DNA of 64,000 nucleotides, from assembly GCF_014645835.1 (NCBI RefSeq), contig NZ_BMMM01000002.1, positions 815,233 through 879,232 on the forward strand, in the 5' to 3' direction. This DNA is from Streptomyces albiflavescens. Lineage in GTDB: Bacteria > Actinomycetota > Actinomycetes > Streptomycetales > Streptomycetaceae. A model generated the notes under the pieces. That model saw only the letters and a list, made by a program, of their open reading frames with translations. It was not told the DNA's origin and did not search any database. Each line of letters opens with the position of its first letter. The stretch's first letter is position 1. This document shows, piece by piece, positions 9,378-20,683 of this stretch. The position numbers and the translations under genes were made by a program.

Positions 9378-10151
9378 TCACGTCAATCCATGGCGATATC
9401 CAGACATCTGGACACCGGCCTGGTCGACGGCGTCCCGCATACGGACGAGCAGCACCGCCTTCCCCGCCACTTCCCGTTCCGTCACAAGATCACGCGGCAG
9501 CCGCGCCCCGATCGCCCCGAAGTCCCCGTCGTACAGCACGATGTCCTCGTACGAGGTCCAGTGGCCCCTCTCGCCCCACACGCAGTGGTACGCCCGTCGC
9601 GCGGGCGCGGGGTGCATCCGGTACTCGGCGAGATGGAACGCGCTGCACACCTCGAACCCCACGCGGAACAACAGGACGTGGGCGCCTGCGGCGTACAGCT
9701 TGGCCAGCGGGGAGCGCTCGCCGAGGTGACAGTGCGGATCGTGGTCGCCCAGCAGTTCCCCGGCCCGCGGACCGATCCCGGCCAGCGAGGTGTGCGGATG
9801 CCCGCTGCGGACGGCGCCCGGGGTGGTCCGTACACACTCGGCGAGCACCCCCATCGTCGGGCAGGGCGTCGTATCGGGATCGAACGGGGGCACCGACGCC
9901 CGGAACACCGCCTCCTCGTCCTCGGACATGCCGTCGGTGAGCGTCTTGTACGCCCGGGAGGTCAAGGAGTTCTCCGGCGAGAAGGCGGGTACGACGAGCG
10001 TGCCCGCGGGGCCGAGCGCGTCGAGCAGCGCGTCCCGCACATCGGTGTCGCGCAGCCCCGCGCCGCCGAGGGAGGCGTGCACCATGAGGATGCCACCTGG
10101 CCTTACGCCCAACTCGACGAACATCTTGGCCAGTTGGGTGCGGTCAGGCAT
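9378..10151 (-). CDS. AAC(3)-family N-acetyltransferase of the FxSxx operon
   Basis: Protein of 257 residues with the aminoglycoside 3-N-acetyltransferase (antibiotic_NAT) fold. Family features are LGVRPGGILMVHASLGG near the N-terminus, PAFSPENS, and HPHTSLAGIG followed by LYAAGAHVLLFRVGFEVCSAFHLAEY. The ATG at 10151 overlaps the fxsB stop by eight bases, so it is coupled to the radical SAM enzyme. The name implies aminoglycoside resistance, but AAC(3) homologues recur in RiPP-like clusters. The operon position favours acetylation of the modified FxsA peptide, its N-terminus or another amine. That role is inference. Confidence 0.85.
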   Translation of the reverse strand: MPDRTQLAKMFVELGVRPGGILMVHASLGGAGLRDTDVRDALLDALGPAGTLVVPAFSPENSLTSRAYKTLTDGMSEDEEAVFRASVPPFDPDTTPCPTMGVLAECVRTTPGAVRSGHPHTSLAGIGPRAGELLGDHDPHCHLGERSPLAKLYAAGAHVLLFRVGFEVCSAFHLAEYRMHPAPARRAYHCVWGERGHWTSYEDIVLYDGDFGAIGARLPRDLVTEREVAGKAVLLVRMRDAVDQAGVQMSGYRHGLT

Positions 10152-12345
10152 GGTGGCTCGCCCACTCGGTCCGGAGTTCTTCGGCCAACACCGCGCCGGT
10201 CTGGGTGAGTTCACCGCCCGGCCGGGCGGCCAGCTGCTCCAGGGCGCGGCCGGCCCGCCCCAGCGCGGCGGCGCGAGCGTCCTCGTGCCCCTTCCAGTAG
10301 GTGGCGTCGCCGAGCTCCCGGCTCGCCTCGTCGAGGAGTCGCCCGGCCCCGCTGCCCGGCACGTTCAGGTCCGCCGTCTCGCGCAGCGCCGCGAGCCGCG
10401 CCAGGCGTCCGGTGCGCGGCAGTTCACGCACGAACTCCTCCGGTTCGAAGTCGACGGCCACCCCCAGCGCGCCGAGACCGTGCGCGCCGAGCCGCACTCC
10501 CGCGCCGGCCACGAGCGGGGTGATGGCGGTGGCGAGCAGCGCGTTGACGTCGGCACGCCAGCCGGGCTCGTACTCGTCCATCAACTCATGGGCCGTGCAC
10601 AGTCGTTCGGCGAACTCGGCGAGTTCGCCGGGGCCGAGGGGCGGGGTGACTCGTGCGGGGTAGCAGTCGCGCAGGGGGTCGGCGTCGTCGAGGAGCAACG
10701 GGGTGCCGTCCGCCAGGGTCGTACGGTGCAAGGGGCGCCATCTGCCGGCGCCGTCCTCGGCCGTGTACTCCGTGCCGTCCTCGGTGCGCACATGGAGGCG
10801 GCCCGCGGTCACCGCGACCTCCACGCGGCCGGGCTCAGGGAGGGTGAGGGTTCCCAGAGTGGGGAGGTGCAGGTCGGGGCTGAGGTGGTCCCAGCTGAGC
10901 TTTACATCGACTTGGGCACGCAGAGCGGCGACCGCGACCGCCGCGGCGAGCGGCCCAGGGGTGGTGACCCGGTCGTGCAGGCACTGCTTGAGCGTGGTGT
11001 GGAAGTAGGGGTGGGCGAGGATCTCGTCCACGTGGCGTGTGGCACCCGCCGCGCCGTCCAGATACACGAAGGCCCGCCACATCTCGTCCCAGTCCGGCTC
11101 CCCGGCGTACCGGTACGCGAGGCGGGAGAGCAGGCGCCGGTTCAACTCACCCTGAGCGAACGAGAGTTCCTCTCTGTCGCCGACGGCCGGGCTGAGGGCG
11201 TGGTCGGTGATGCGCTCGGCCACGCCGTCGACGAAGGCGCGCAGATCGGAGCAGAACACGGAGGGATTGTCGAAGCCGCGGCCGCTGCTGTACCGGTGGG
11301 CGTAGAGCCCTCCGCCGCACGATTCGATCACCGGGCAGCGGCGGCAGGTCGCGCTGACGCCCGCGAGGCCCAGCTGGCGCGCGCGAACGCCGGGATGCCG
11401 CGCGAACTCCGCGAATCGGTGCTGGAAGACGTCGTAACCGGTCGCCGGGGCCCCGTCGTACGCCGTCTTCAGTGAATCCGCCTGCTCGAAGGTGCCGTCG
11501 GTCTCCACCACCGCGAGATCGCTCGGCGCGAGCCCCATCGCCTCCGTCAGGCTCGGTCCGCCCCGAAGGGTGCTGAGGACCGACTCGAAGGTCCGCACCG
11601 CGACGGTGCGCCCCTGCTGGTCCCAGCGGTCGAAGATCTTGAGCAGCCAGTCGGCGTAGGCGGTGGGCGAGTCGACCGGTCCGGGCGGTGGACTGTCCCA
11701 GGTGGAGTGCGGCAGCAGGTAGTCGATGCGGGGCGGATGCAGCGAGGTGAGCGCGTCGTGCACGGCGACCGGGTCATTGGCCACGTCCACGGTGCACAGC
11801 AGGCCGCTGTAGAGATGCCGGTACTCGGGTGTGCGCAGCAGATTGATCGCGCGCAGCACCCGGTCGTAACTGCTTCGCCGCCGACGATCACGCCGATGCC
11901 GGTCGTTGGCGGCACGGTCCCCGTCGAGCGAGATGCTGACCTTGACGCCGAATTCCTTGAACACATTGAGATGACGTGTGTTGAGCTGCACGCCATTGGT
12001 GTGAATACGGAGATCGAGAGCGGTGACGGGGGCGATGGTACGAGTGAGTTCCGCACAGATGTTTCTCATGCGGACGGGGCCGACGAGAAGAGGTTCGCCG
12101 CCGTGAAGGATCACTGAAACGGACGGGAGTTTTTGTTCTTCCGCATAGTCCGCGAATCGCCGGGCCACTTTTCCGAGTGTTTCTTCGGAAATGAAGGTCG
12201 GGCGGCCTTTCCAGCTTTGATCGGCATGCTCGTACACATAACAGTGATCACAGGCGAGGTCGCATCGACTGTGGATCTTGAGAACGAGCTGCTGCAGCTT
12301 CACGGGGTGAGGATAGTGCCGACGGGGCGCTGCTTGTACCGCCAA
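10144..12345 (-). CDS. fxsB: Radical SAM/SPASM protein FxsB with degenerate hydroxylase-like extension
   Basis: Radical SAM maturase of about 733 residues, expected to modify the FxsA peptide near its C-terminal Phe. The [4Fe-4S] motif CDLACDHC (CxxxCxxC) is at residues 28-35 within KIHSRCDLACDHCYVYEHAD, the standard FxsB opening. A SPASM-type cysteine cluster follows near 330-370 (CRRCPVIESCGGGLY). The C-terminal half (about 390-733) corresponds to the HEXXH-type extension of FxsBH proteins, but I find no HEXXH sequence in it, so it fits the inactivated extension form. Start: the open frame begins at TTG 12345 with AAGGGG directly before it; GTG 12303 is an alternative that would leave only a short lead to the cysteine motif. 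It overlaps the acetyltransferase gene downstream. Confidence 0.9.
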   Translation of the reverse strand: MAVQAAPRRHYPHPVKLQQLVLKIHSRCDLACDHCYVYEHADQSWKGRPTFISEETLGKVARRFADYAEEQKLPSVSVILHGGEPLLVGPVRMRNICAELTRTIAPVTALDLRIHTNGVQLNTRHLNVFKEFGVKVSISLDGDRAANDRHRRDRRRRSSYDRVLRAINLLRTPEYRHLYSGLLCTVDVANDPVAVHDALTSLHPPRIDYLLPHSTWDSPPPGPVDSPTAYADWLLKIFDRWDQQGRTVAVRTFESVLSTLRGGPSLTEAMGLAPSDLAVVETDGTFEQADSLKTAYDGAPATGYDVFQHRFAEFARHPGVRARQLGLAGVSATCRRCPVIESCGGGLYAHRYSSGRGFDNPSVFCSDLRAFVDGVAERITDHALSPAVGDREELSFAQGELNRRLLSRLAYRYAGEPDWDEMWRAFVYLDGAAGATRHVDEILAHPYFHTTLKQCLHDRVTTPGPLAAAVAVAALRAQVDVKLSWDHLSPDLHLPTLGTLTLPEPGRVEVAVTAGRLHVRTEDGTEYTAEDGAGRWRPLHRTTLADGTPLLLDDADPLRDCYPARVTPPLGPGELAEFAERLCTAHELMDEYEPGWRADVNALLATAITPLVAGAGVRLGAHGLGALGVAVDFEPEEFVRELPRTGRLARLAALRETADLNVPGSGAGRLLDEASRELGDATYWKGHEDARAAALGRAGRALEQLAARPGGELTQTGAVLAEELRTEWASHHA

Positions 12346-12347
12346 CC

Positions 12348-12363
12348 CCTTGATCGGTCAAGG
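12348..12363 (-). promoter_or_regulatory. Small hairpin between fxsA and fxsB
   Basis: CCTTGA (12348-12353) and TCAAGG (12358-12363) form a six-bp stem with a TCGG loop, immediately upstream of the proposed fxsB TTG start and covering its AAGGGG. It sits 94 bases after the fxsA stop. It could lower maturase translation or transcription relative to the precursor, as in many RiPP operons. The stem is short, so this is tentative. Confidence 0.3.
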
Positions 12364-12456
12364 TGGTTGACGGCTCCGGCGCACGAGCGCGGGCGCACCG
12401 GACGGTCGTCGTACCGCCGGATGCGCCCGTGCCGAAGTCTGCGTGCTGGACCGCGC

Positions 12457-12639
12457 CTACAGTGCCGAGTCAAACGTGATCGGCTTCGTCGGACGCCGTC
12501 CGGGGATGTCGGTCACTCGACCGGCGGACCTCACGGCGGCAGCCCCGAGCGGGTCGATGGCCGACAGGGGAGTGTGCGGTCGGCGCACGGGCCTGGGGGC
12601 GGCGGAACGGTGCGTCGCCGGCGTCACCGGAAGGTTCAT
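12457..12639 (-). CDS. fxsA: FxSxx-COOH precursor peptide FxsA
   Basis: A 60-residue peptide whose last five residues are F-D-S-A-L, exactly the F-x-S-x-x-COOH signature that names this system (C-terminus KPITFDSAL, stop at 12457-12459). It begins MNLPVTPATH and has a mid-section PLSAIDPLGAAAVRSAGRV that looks like a leader helix for maturase recognition. Phe56 is the only aromatic residue apart from histidines, so it is the obvious modification site. It lies directly upstream of fxsB on the same strand, 111 bases from its start. The longer open frame (to 12921) has atypical composition and crosses tandem repeats, so I take ATG 12639. The Shine-Dalgarno sequence is weak. Precursor identity rests on motif plus context and is strong; the final product is unknown. 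Confidence 0.85.
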   Translation of the reverse strand: MNLPVTPATHRSAAPRPVRRPHTPLSAIDPLGAAAVRSAGRVTDIPGRRPTKPITFDSAL

Positions 12640-12728
12640 TTTTTGGGACTTTCGTTGGGTTGAGTGACTGTCGAGGCGGAGGCTATCAGTTGGATCTACG
12701 GTGCGGGGTTGATTGTTGCTAGATTTCA

Positions 12729-12757
12729 TGCTTAGCGCCGAGTCCGGGTTTTCGCAA
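12729..12757 (-). promoter_or_regulatory. Possible promoter of the fxs operon
   Basis: In an unusually AT-rich stretch upstream of fxsA, the minus strand reads TTGCGA (12757-12752), 17 bases, then TAAGCA (12734-12729), a fair sigma-70/HrdB match. It would give a leader of about 85 bases. No other convincing hexamer pair was seen in the gap. Confidence 0.35.
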
Positions 12758-12849
12758 TCGGAGCGGGGCTGACAGTGTGAATACGATTTCCGGGCGACAC
12801 GAAGGCTTGGCCTGGGAGACGTCAGTTCGGCGGGTGCCGGTTGCGTGCG

Positions 12850-15490
<2,641 letters not shown>

Positions 15491-15619
15491 GGCAGTTCCT
15501 CCCGAGAGCGCGGACCGTGGGGTCGCCGGGTGGCGGTCCTCTCTCGCATCGTGCGGGCCCTGAGGAGATGTCGCCTTTTGTGGGGGGCCGGGTGGGGCTC
15601 GGCTGGATGGGTGGTTCGT

Positions 15620-18600
15620 TCAGCGGGACTGGGCCGCCCTGAGGAGGGGGCGAAGGCCCGAAATCAGGAGTTGCCCGCCGTCCCGCGTGCGCAGCCGCCG
15701 TCGGACCTGTTCGTCGCGCGCGAAGCCGATGAAGGGCAGACCGATCGCGCCGGCCGCCGACTGCTCGGCGGCAGTGGAGCCGACCAGCAGGCAACGGGAG
15801 GCGGGGGCGCCGAACCGGTCGAGGGCCCGGTGCAGGGTGTACGGGTGAGGCATCATCCGGGCGGGATCGGTGCCGCGCCCGTGGATGCCCCCCGAGAGAA
15901 ATCCGGTCAGCTCTCGCCGTTGCAGATAGGTCTCGGCCGCAGGGGTGGCATGGTCCGTGACCACGGCGACGGGCACACCTCGGGAGTGCAGGGCACGGAC
16001 CAGATGGTCGGCCAGAGCCGTGGGCTGCGCGGTTCGGGCGGCCCGGACCTCGTGATGGTCGAGCCGCCTGCGCAACTCGTCAGCCAGCGCGTGCCCCGCG
16101 AACGCGCGCAGCAGGTCGAGAGGGTTGGCGTACCCCTCCAGCGGTGCGACAGGGCCTTCCTGGGGCGTCAGGGGGTGTCCTGACAGGGCGTCATCGGGGT
16201 CCCGTCCTTCGACGATGAGCCGTGCGAGGTCGTGCATCACCTCAGCCGCGTCTCCCGGCCGGTAGAGCCTGGCCAGTGTGCCCTCGAAGCCGAGAATCAC
16301 GCCCTCGGCCGTGGAGAGCAGATCGGTGGGCGAGGGCCGGGTGCGGCTCGGCTGTGCCGTGGAGCCGGCAGTTCGCCACGGGGGCGGCTGCGCTGTGGAG
16401 TCGCGTACTCGCCACCGGAGCGCATATCCGGACACGTGCCACCGGCTCAGATTCCCGGCCAGTGTGTCGAGTCCGTCGCGGAGGGCGGCGCCGACCACGT
16501 CCGTCAGTACGCGTGGCATGTCCAGGTCGGGGCTGCGGGACGCTTCCACCGGATCCGAGACACACCACGCCACCTCGACCTCGGGAGCGGAGGGGACGGC
16601 GAGGAGACGCTCGGCGAGGTCGACTTCGTAGTACCGCCAGGTCGCGCGGGTCGATGGCGGGGCCAAGCGGACCGTGGGGGAGTCCGGAAGGGCGAGCCCG
16701 TTGTCGCGGAGGAGATAGACGACGGCCTTCTCCCCCTCGGGGAGGGGCACCCAACCACCGGCCGGGACGGGGAAGGGGCCCTGCACCGGCTTGCCCGCAG
16801 GGGGGAGGGTGGAGCGCCTGCGAGAGGGAGGTGGCGTGTGGATGAGGCGGTACCAGCCGTCATCCGTGGCGAGGGGGGCCAACAGGTCGGGGTCGACGAA
16901 GCTCGGTCGCTCGTCGACTTCGGCGTGGACCGACGGCGAGACGGCGACGACGGCGCGAGCGTCGGACGAGGCGAGGATGTCTTCGACGGACTGGGGATCG
17001 GGTCCTTCGGCGCCCTCGTCCGTGGTGAGACGTCGGAAGGCCACCGTGAGTCGCGCATCGTCCAGTTCGTCGAGTCTGCTGGGGAGTTGATTCAGGGTGA
17101 CCAACAGCAGGGGGAGGGCGGACACGTAGGGATTGAGGAGCACCGTGTAGCCCTCCTCGCGGCTCAAGATCCGGTACTCGTTCTCCGCGAGCCCGCTCGC
17201 CGTGAGCAGCCTGGCGACCAGTCGGCCCAGTGCCGCGAGCTTGTTCAGGTCCCGACCGCCTTCCGCCAAGTCGAAGAAGACAGAGGTGCGGTAGGAGAGG
17301 GCGGGACGCTCCCAGAGGTCCTCCGGGGGGTCGTCGTAGGCATCGTCGAGATCGTGCGGTGGCTCCTCGTAGGGGTCGTAGGAGTCGTAGGAGTCGTAGG
17401 GGGGCTCCGGAGGTTCGTCATAGGCGTCGGCGGGCGCCTCGGCCAGTTCGTCCTCGACGGCGAACGGTCTCTCCGCCGCGTCGTCGTCGGGGAAGTCGGT
17501 GTCTTCGGTCGATTCCTCCTGCGGGGAGAGGAGGGGCGTCGAGAACTGGTCTTCCGTGGGGAAGGGACCTTCGGGCAGCTCGTCCGGCGCGGCGACGAGT
17601 CCGTCGTAGGGCGTGGCGTCGGGCGTTGTCTGCTCGTACGTCGACTCCGTTTCCTCTTCGGGCGGTTCGCCGAGTTCCTCGCGCAATTCACGTCCCAGGA
17701 TCAGCAGCTCCGGACTTTGGCCGCCGAAGTCCCCGTATTCCTCGAACGCCTCCAGGGCGTCCTCGGTACGGCCCTGGCGCTGGAGCGCGACGATGTGCAA
17801 GCGGCGGAAGTCCTCGCGGGACGGGTGTGCCCGGACCAGGGCGGCGAGTTCGACGGCGGCGCCCTCGAACTCGCCCAGGTCCAGCCTCAGTTCCGCACGC
17901 GTGGCACAGAGGGAGAGGCGGAGCTGGAGCAGCCGGGTTCGCGTGGTGTCGGCAGCCGGGCCCGGGACGCTGTCGAGGGCGGTGCCGCGCCACAGATCCA
18001 GGGCGTTGTTGACATGGGCCAGAGCGAATTCGGTGTTGCCGGTCGCGCGCTCCGCCTCCGCCCGTGCCACCGAGCGCTGGCAGTCGACGACGTCCACGAA
18101 GTCCGCGCTGGTGTGCAGGGCGTACCCGTCGGACAGGGTGGCCAGCACGCCGGGGCCCAGGGCATTGCGCAGCCGGGACGCGTAGGTGCCGATGAGGGCC
18201 TGGGAGCGCTGGGGTGGCTTCCGGCCCCAGATGCCCTCGGTGAGTTTGGCCTGGGTCACCTTGCGGCCGTGCTGGAGGAGGAGCATGCAGAGCATCGCCT
18301 GCTCCTGGGGGGAACCGACGGCCAGGGGGTGTCCGGTGCCGCGGTGGACTTCGGGTGGTCCGAGCAAGGAATAGCGGAGCGGGGAGTACGCCGATTCGGC
18401 CAGACGGGAGAGGTCGCTGCTCCGGAGCCGGGCCATGCCCTGTCGCCGCTGCCGTGGGGTGATGGAGCCCTCGGACAACAGCAGGCGGAGGGCCGATGCG
18501 TACAGCGGGCGCAGCTCGGTCGGCAGGCACGCCAGCCGTTCCGGCGCGACGGACGTACCGGCATGTGCCGGACCACCCGACGACAGATGGAAGACAAGTC

Positions 18601-20683
18601 GTCCCAGCGCCACCAGGTCCGCCCCGAACCGGTCCCGCTGCTCCCTCCGGCCGAGATCGAAGAGCGTGAGTTTGGCCGTTCCGTCGGGCAGGATCAGGAC
18701 TCTGGTCATGTCGAGTGCGCCGTGTGTGACACCGGTCGAGTGGAGCGTGGTGAGAGCGGCGGCGAGCTGCTGCCCGAGCGACACCAACAGCGGCACCGGA
18801 AGGCGGTAACCGCCCGCCGAAGCCAGGGAGTTCAGGGCTATTCCGTCCAGGTGCTCCATGACGACGAACGGCACTTCGCCCTCGACGCCGTAGTCGAGGA
18901 CCGCGACCACATTCGGGTGATCGACACCCGCGAGCGCCCGCGCATCCCGCACAAAGGCCTGAACGTCGGTCTGCGGCGGATACAGCCGCACCACCACCGA
19001 CCGCCCCAGGTCGGTGTCCTCGGCCCGCCACAGGGTGCCGCTCGGCCCGAGCCGCTCGACGGTGCGGTACCGGTCGCCCAACGTCGGCGGACGCTCGGGC
19101 GCCGCCTTCCCCAACAGCCGCCGCACACTCTCCGGACTCACCGTCGCGATCGGTTCGTCCTCTGCCACGGCGCCCGGACCGGACGCCACCGGCGTACTCG
19201 CCCGGAACTCCCCGGCCGTCATCCCCGCCCGCTCGTCGATCAACGCCCCCATCCGGGCCAGCAGCCGAGTCGTCCGGCCGCGGGCGGTGCGCGGCAGACT
19301 CCGCAGCAGCAGATCCCGTACGCCGGGCCGGAAGGCGTAGGAACCTGGTGGCCCCGGCACGCTGGTGAGCATGCCGCTGAGGATGACCTCGGCCAGGTGC
19401 TGGGGGCGGGGACGCGGTTCGACAGCCGCATGGACCAGGCGCATGACGGGCAGGTCGGGGCGCCCGACGGCGAGGTGGCCCGCCAGGCGGAACGCTTCGG
19501 GGGACGCGGTCGCGCGGAATCGCAGGACGAGTTCCTCGGCGGGCAGCCGGGTGATGTCGCTGCGATTTCCGGACGCGTCGAGCTGACCGGGACGCGGCGT
19601 CAAGTGGGCTACTGAGCCGGGTAGTTGACTGCTGCCGCGGCTCGCCACGAGCGTCGACCAGTGCGCGAGCCAGGGCGCGTCCGGCTCCAGTACCGGGAGC
19701 GGAACGGCTCCGGTGGGTAGCTGCCCTTCCGAGGTGTCGTACGGCGTGAAGGCGAGCGAAGACAGCGGGGCGGCGGGGAAGGGCGCGGAGAGGAGCCCGG
19801 GTTCGGTGGGCAGCGCGGTGTCGCGCCACAGGCGTTCCGGAAGGGGCTGGACGATGGCCAGTGGCATCCGGTGGGCCAGGCGGTGCAGCGTGGTGTGCCA
19901 GCGGTCGCCGGTCGGGCCCGCCCACCACTGGGGTCCCATGCAGTCGCTGACCAGCAGGGTGACGGTGCGGCCGTCGGCGGGGACGTGCGCCCCTGCCCCC
20001 GTGATCGAGCCGTCGGGGCGGGCGCGGTGCACGGTCATCGTGCGGAAGACGCCCGACTGGGCCAGCGCGGTGTGCAGTTCACGGATCAGGGGGCGCCAGA
20101 CGGGCATCGTGGGACCGGTGTCGTACACCAGGTTCAGACGCAACCAGCGTTCGCGCGCGGGGCGCATGACCGGCAGCCACCACTCGGGGTGGCCGCCCAG
20201 GCGGGCGATGCGGTGGGCGGTAGCCCGCTCGTCGAGCTCGTGGCCGACGGGCGCGTCGGTATGCCGCTTGAGTGGCCGCAGAGCCCGCTGCAGCGCGAGC
20301 GGGCGGCGCAGCATCGGGGGAGCGGGGGCCAGCAGCGACGCGTGGGGCTTCGTCCGGCCGGAGGGGGCCGGCAGATGGAGCGGGACACGGCTGTTGTTGC
20401 GCGTCGGCACGGGGACCTCGGGTCCCGCCGCGGGCAGGGGCGGTTTCTCGGTGGGCGGCTCGGACGGTGTCGGCTCGGACGGTGTCCGCGGTTCCCGTGC
20501 GTCCGAAGGGGAGGGAGCAGGCGTCGCGGCGGATCCGGGAACCGGGTACGCGCCATCCATGTGCGGGGCCAGCCACAGCAGTTCGGCCAGTTCGACCGGG
20601 GTCGGGGGCATGCCGTCGCCCGCCTCGGCCAGGATCTCGGACAGACGGCTCAGCAACCGTGCACCGGTTGACTCAGAACGCAT
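15620..20683 (-). CDS. SAV_2336-type multidomain protein: vWA-like, pseudokinase, SARP/BTAD, HAD-like
   Basis: Giant protein of 1687 residues. In order: SAV_2336-type N-terminal segment (about 1-55); vWA-like domain (about 175-400, LVYDTGPTMPVW...TLLVSDCMG); protein-kinase fold (about 530-745); winged helix plus BTAD repeats as in SARP regulators (about 770-1010); a strongly acidic Tyr/Asp/Pro-rich linker (about 1015-1130, with PPYDSYDSYDPYEEPP); an uncharacterised alpha/beta region; and a HAD-like domain (about 1455-1687). The kinase lacks catalytic residues: the VAIK lysine is Arg (VVVRLY) and the HRD loop reads HGALDMTRVL. The HAD nucleophile motif is GFEGTL in place of DxDGT, and motif IV is VGSTAAEQ. 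It overlaps the MoxR gene by 11 bases. Function unknown; a scaffold/sensor of a conflict system is inferred. Confidence 0.85.
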   Translation of the reverse strand: MRSESTGARLLSRLSEILAEAGDGMPPTPVELAELLWLAPHMDGAYPVPGSAATPAPSPSDAREPRTPSEPTPSEPPTEKPPLPAAGPEVPVPTRNNSRVPLHLPAPSGRTKPHASLLAPAPPMLRRPLALQRALRPLKRHTDAPVGHELDERATAHRIARLGGHPEWWLPVMRPARERWLRLNLVYDTGPTMPVWRPLIRELHTALAQSGVFRTMTVHRARPDGSITGAGAHVPADGRTVTLLVSDCMGPQWWAGPTGDRWHTTLHRLAHRMPLAIVQPLPERLWRDTALPTEPGLLSAPFPAAPLSSLAFTPYDTSEGQLPTGAVPLPVLEPDAPWLAHWSTLVASRGSSQLPGSVAHLTPRPGQLDASGNRSDITRLPAEELVLRFRATASPEAFRLAGHLAVGRPDLPVMRLVHAAVEPRPRPQHLAEVILSGMLTSVPGPPGSYAFRPGVRDLLLRSLPRTARGRTTRLLARMGALIDERAGMTAGEFRASTPVASGPGAVAEDEPIATVSPESVRRLLGKAAPERPPTLGDRYRTVERLGPSGTLWRAEDTDLGRSVVVRLYPPQTDVQAFVRDARALAGVDHPNVVAVLDYGVEGEVPFVVMEHLDGIALNSLASAGGYRLPVPLLVSLGQQLAAALTTLHSTGVTHGALDMTRVLILPDGTAKLTLFDLGRREQRDRFGADLVALGRLVFHLSSGGPAHAGTSVAPERLACLPTELRPLYASALRLLLSEGSITPRQRRQGMARLRSSDLSRLAESAYSPLRYSLLGPPEVHRGTGHPLAVGSPQEQAMLCMLLLQHGRKVTQAKLTEGIWGRKPPQRSQALIGTYASRLRNALGPGVLATLSDGYALHTSADFVDVVDCQRSVARAEAERATGNTEFALAHVNNALDLWRGTALDSVPGPAADTTRTRLLQLRLSLCATRAELRLDLGEFEGAAVELAALVRAHPSREDFRRLHIVALQRQGRTEDALEAFEEYGDFGGQSPELLILGRELREELGEPPEEETESTYEQTTPDATPYDGLVAAPDELPEGPFPTEDQFSTPLLSPQEESTEDTDFPDDDAAERPFAVEDELAEAPADAYDEPPEPPYDSYDSYDPYEEPPHDLDDAYDDPPEDLWERPALSYRTSVFFDLAEGGRDLNKLAALGRLVARLLTASGLAENEYRILSREEGYTVLLNPYVSALPLLLVTLNQLPSRLDELDDARLTVAFRRLTTDEGAEGPDPQSVEDILASSDARAVVAVSPSVHAEVDERPSFVDPDLLAPLATDDGWYRLIHTPPPSRRRSTLPPAGKPVQGPFPVPAGGWVPLPEGEKAVVYLLRDNGLALPDSPTVRLAPPSTRATWRYYEVDLAERLLAVPSAPEVEVAWCVSDPVEASRSPDLDMPRVLTDVVGAALRDGLDTLAGNLSRWHVSGYALRWRVRDSTAQPPPWRTAGSTAQPSRTRPSPTDLLSTAEGVILGFEGTLARLYRPGDAAEVMHDLARLIVEGRDPDDALSGHPLTPQEGPVAPLEGYANPLDLLRAFAGHALADELRRRLDHHEVRAARTAQPTALADHLVRALHSRGVPVAVVTDHATPAAETYLQRRELTGFLSGGIHGRGTDPARMMPHPYTLHRALDRFGAPASRCLLVGSTAAEQSAAGAIGLPFIGFARDEQVRRRLRTRDGGQLLISGLRPLLRAAQSR

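Noticed and set aside
9378..10151. Aminoglycoside resistance determinant
   Set aside because: The fold is AAC(3), but the gene is coupled to fxsB in an FxSxx operon; resistance is not supported by context.
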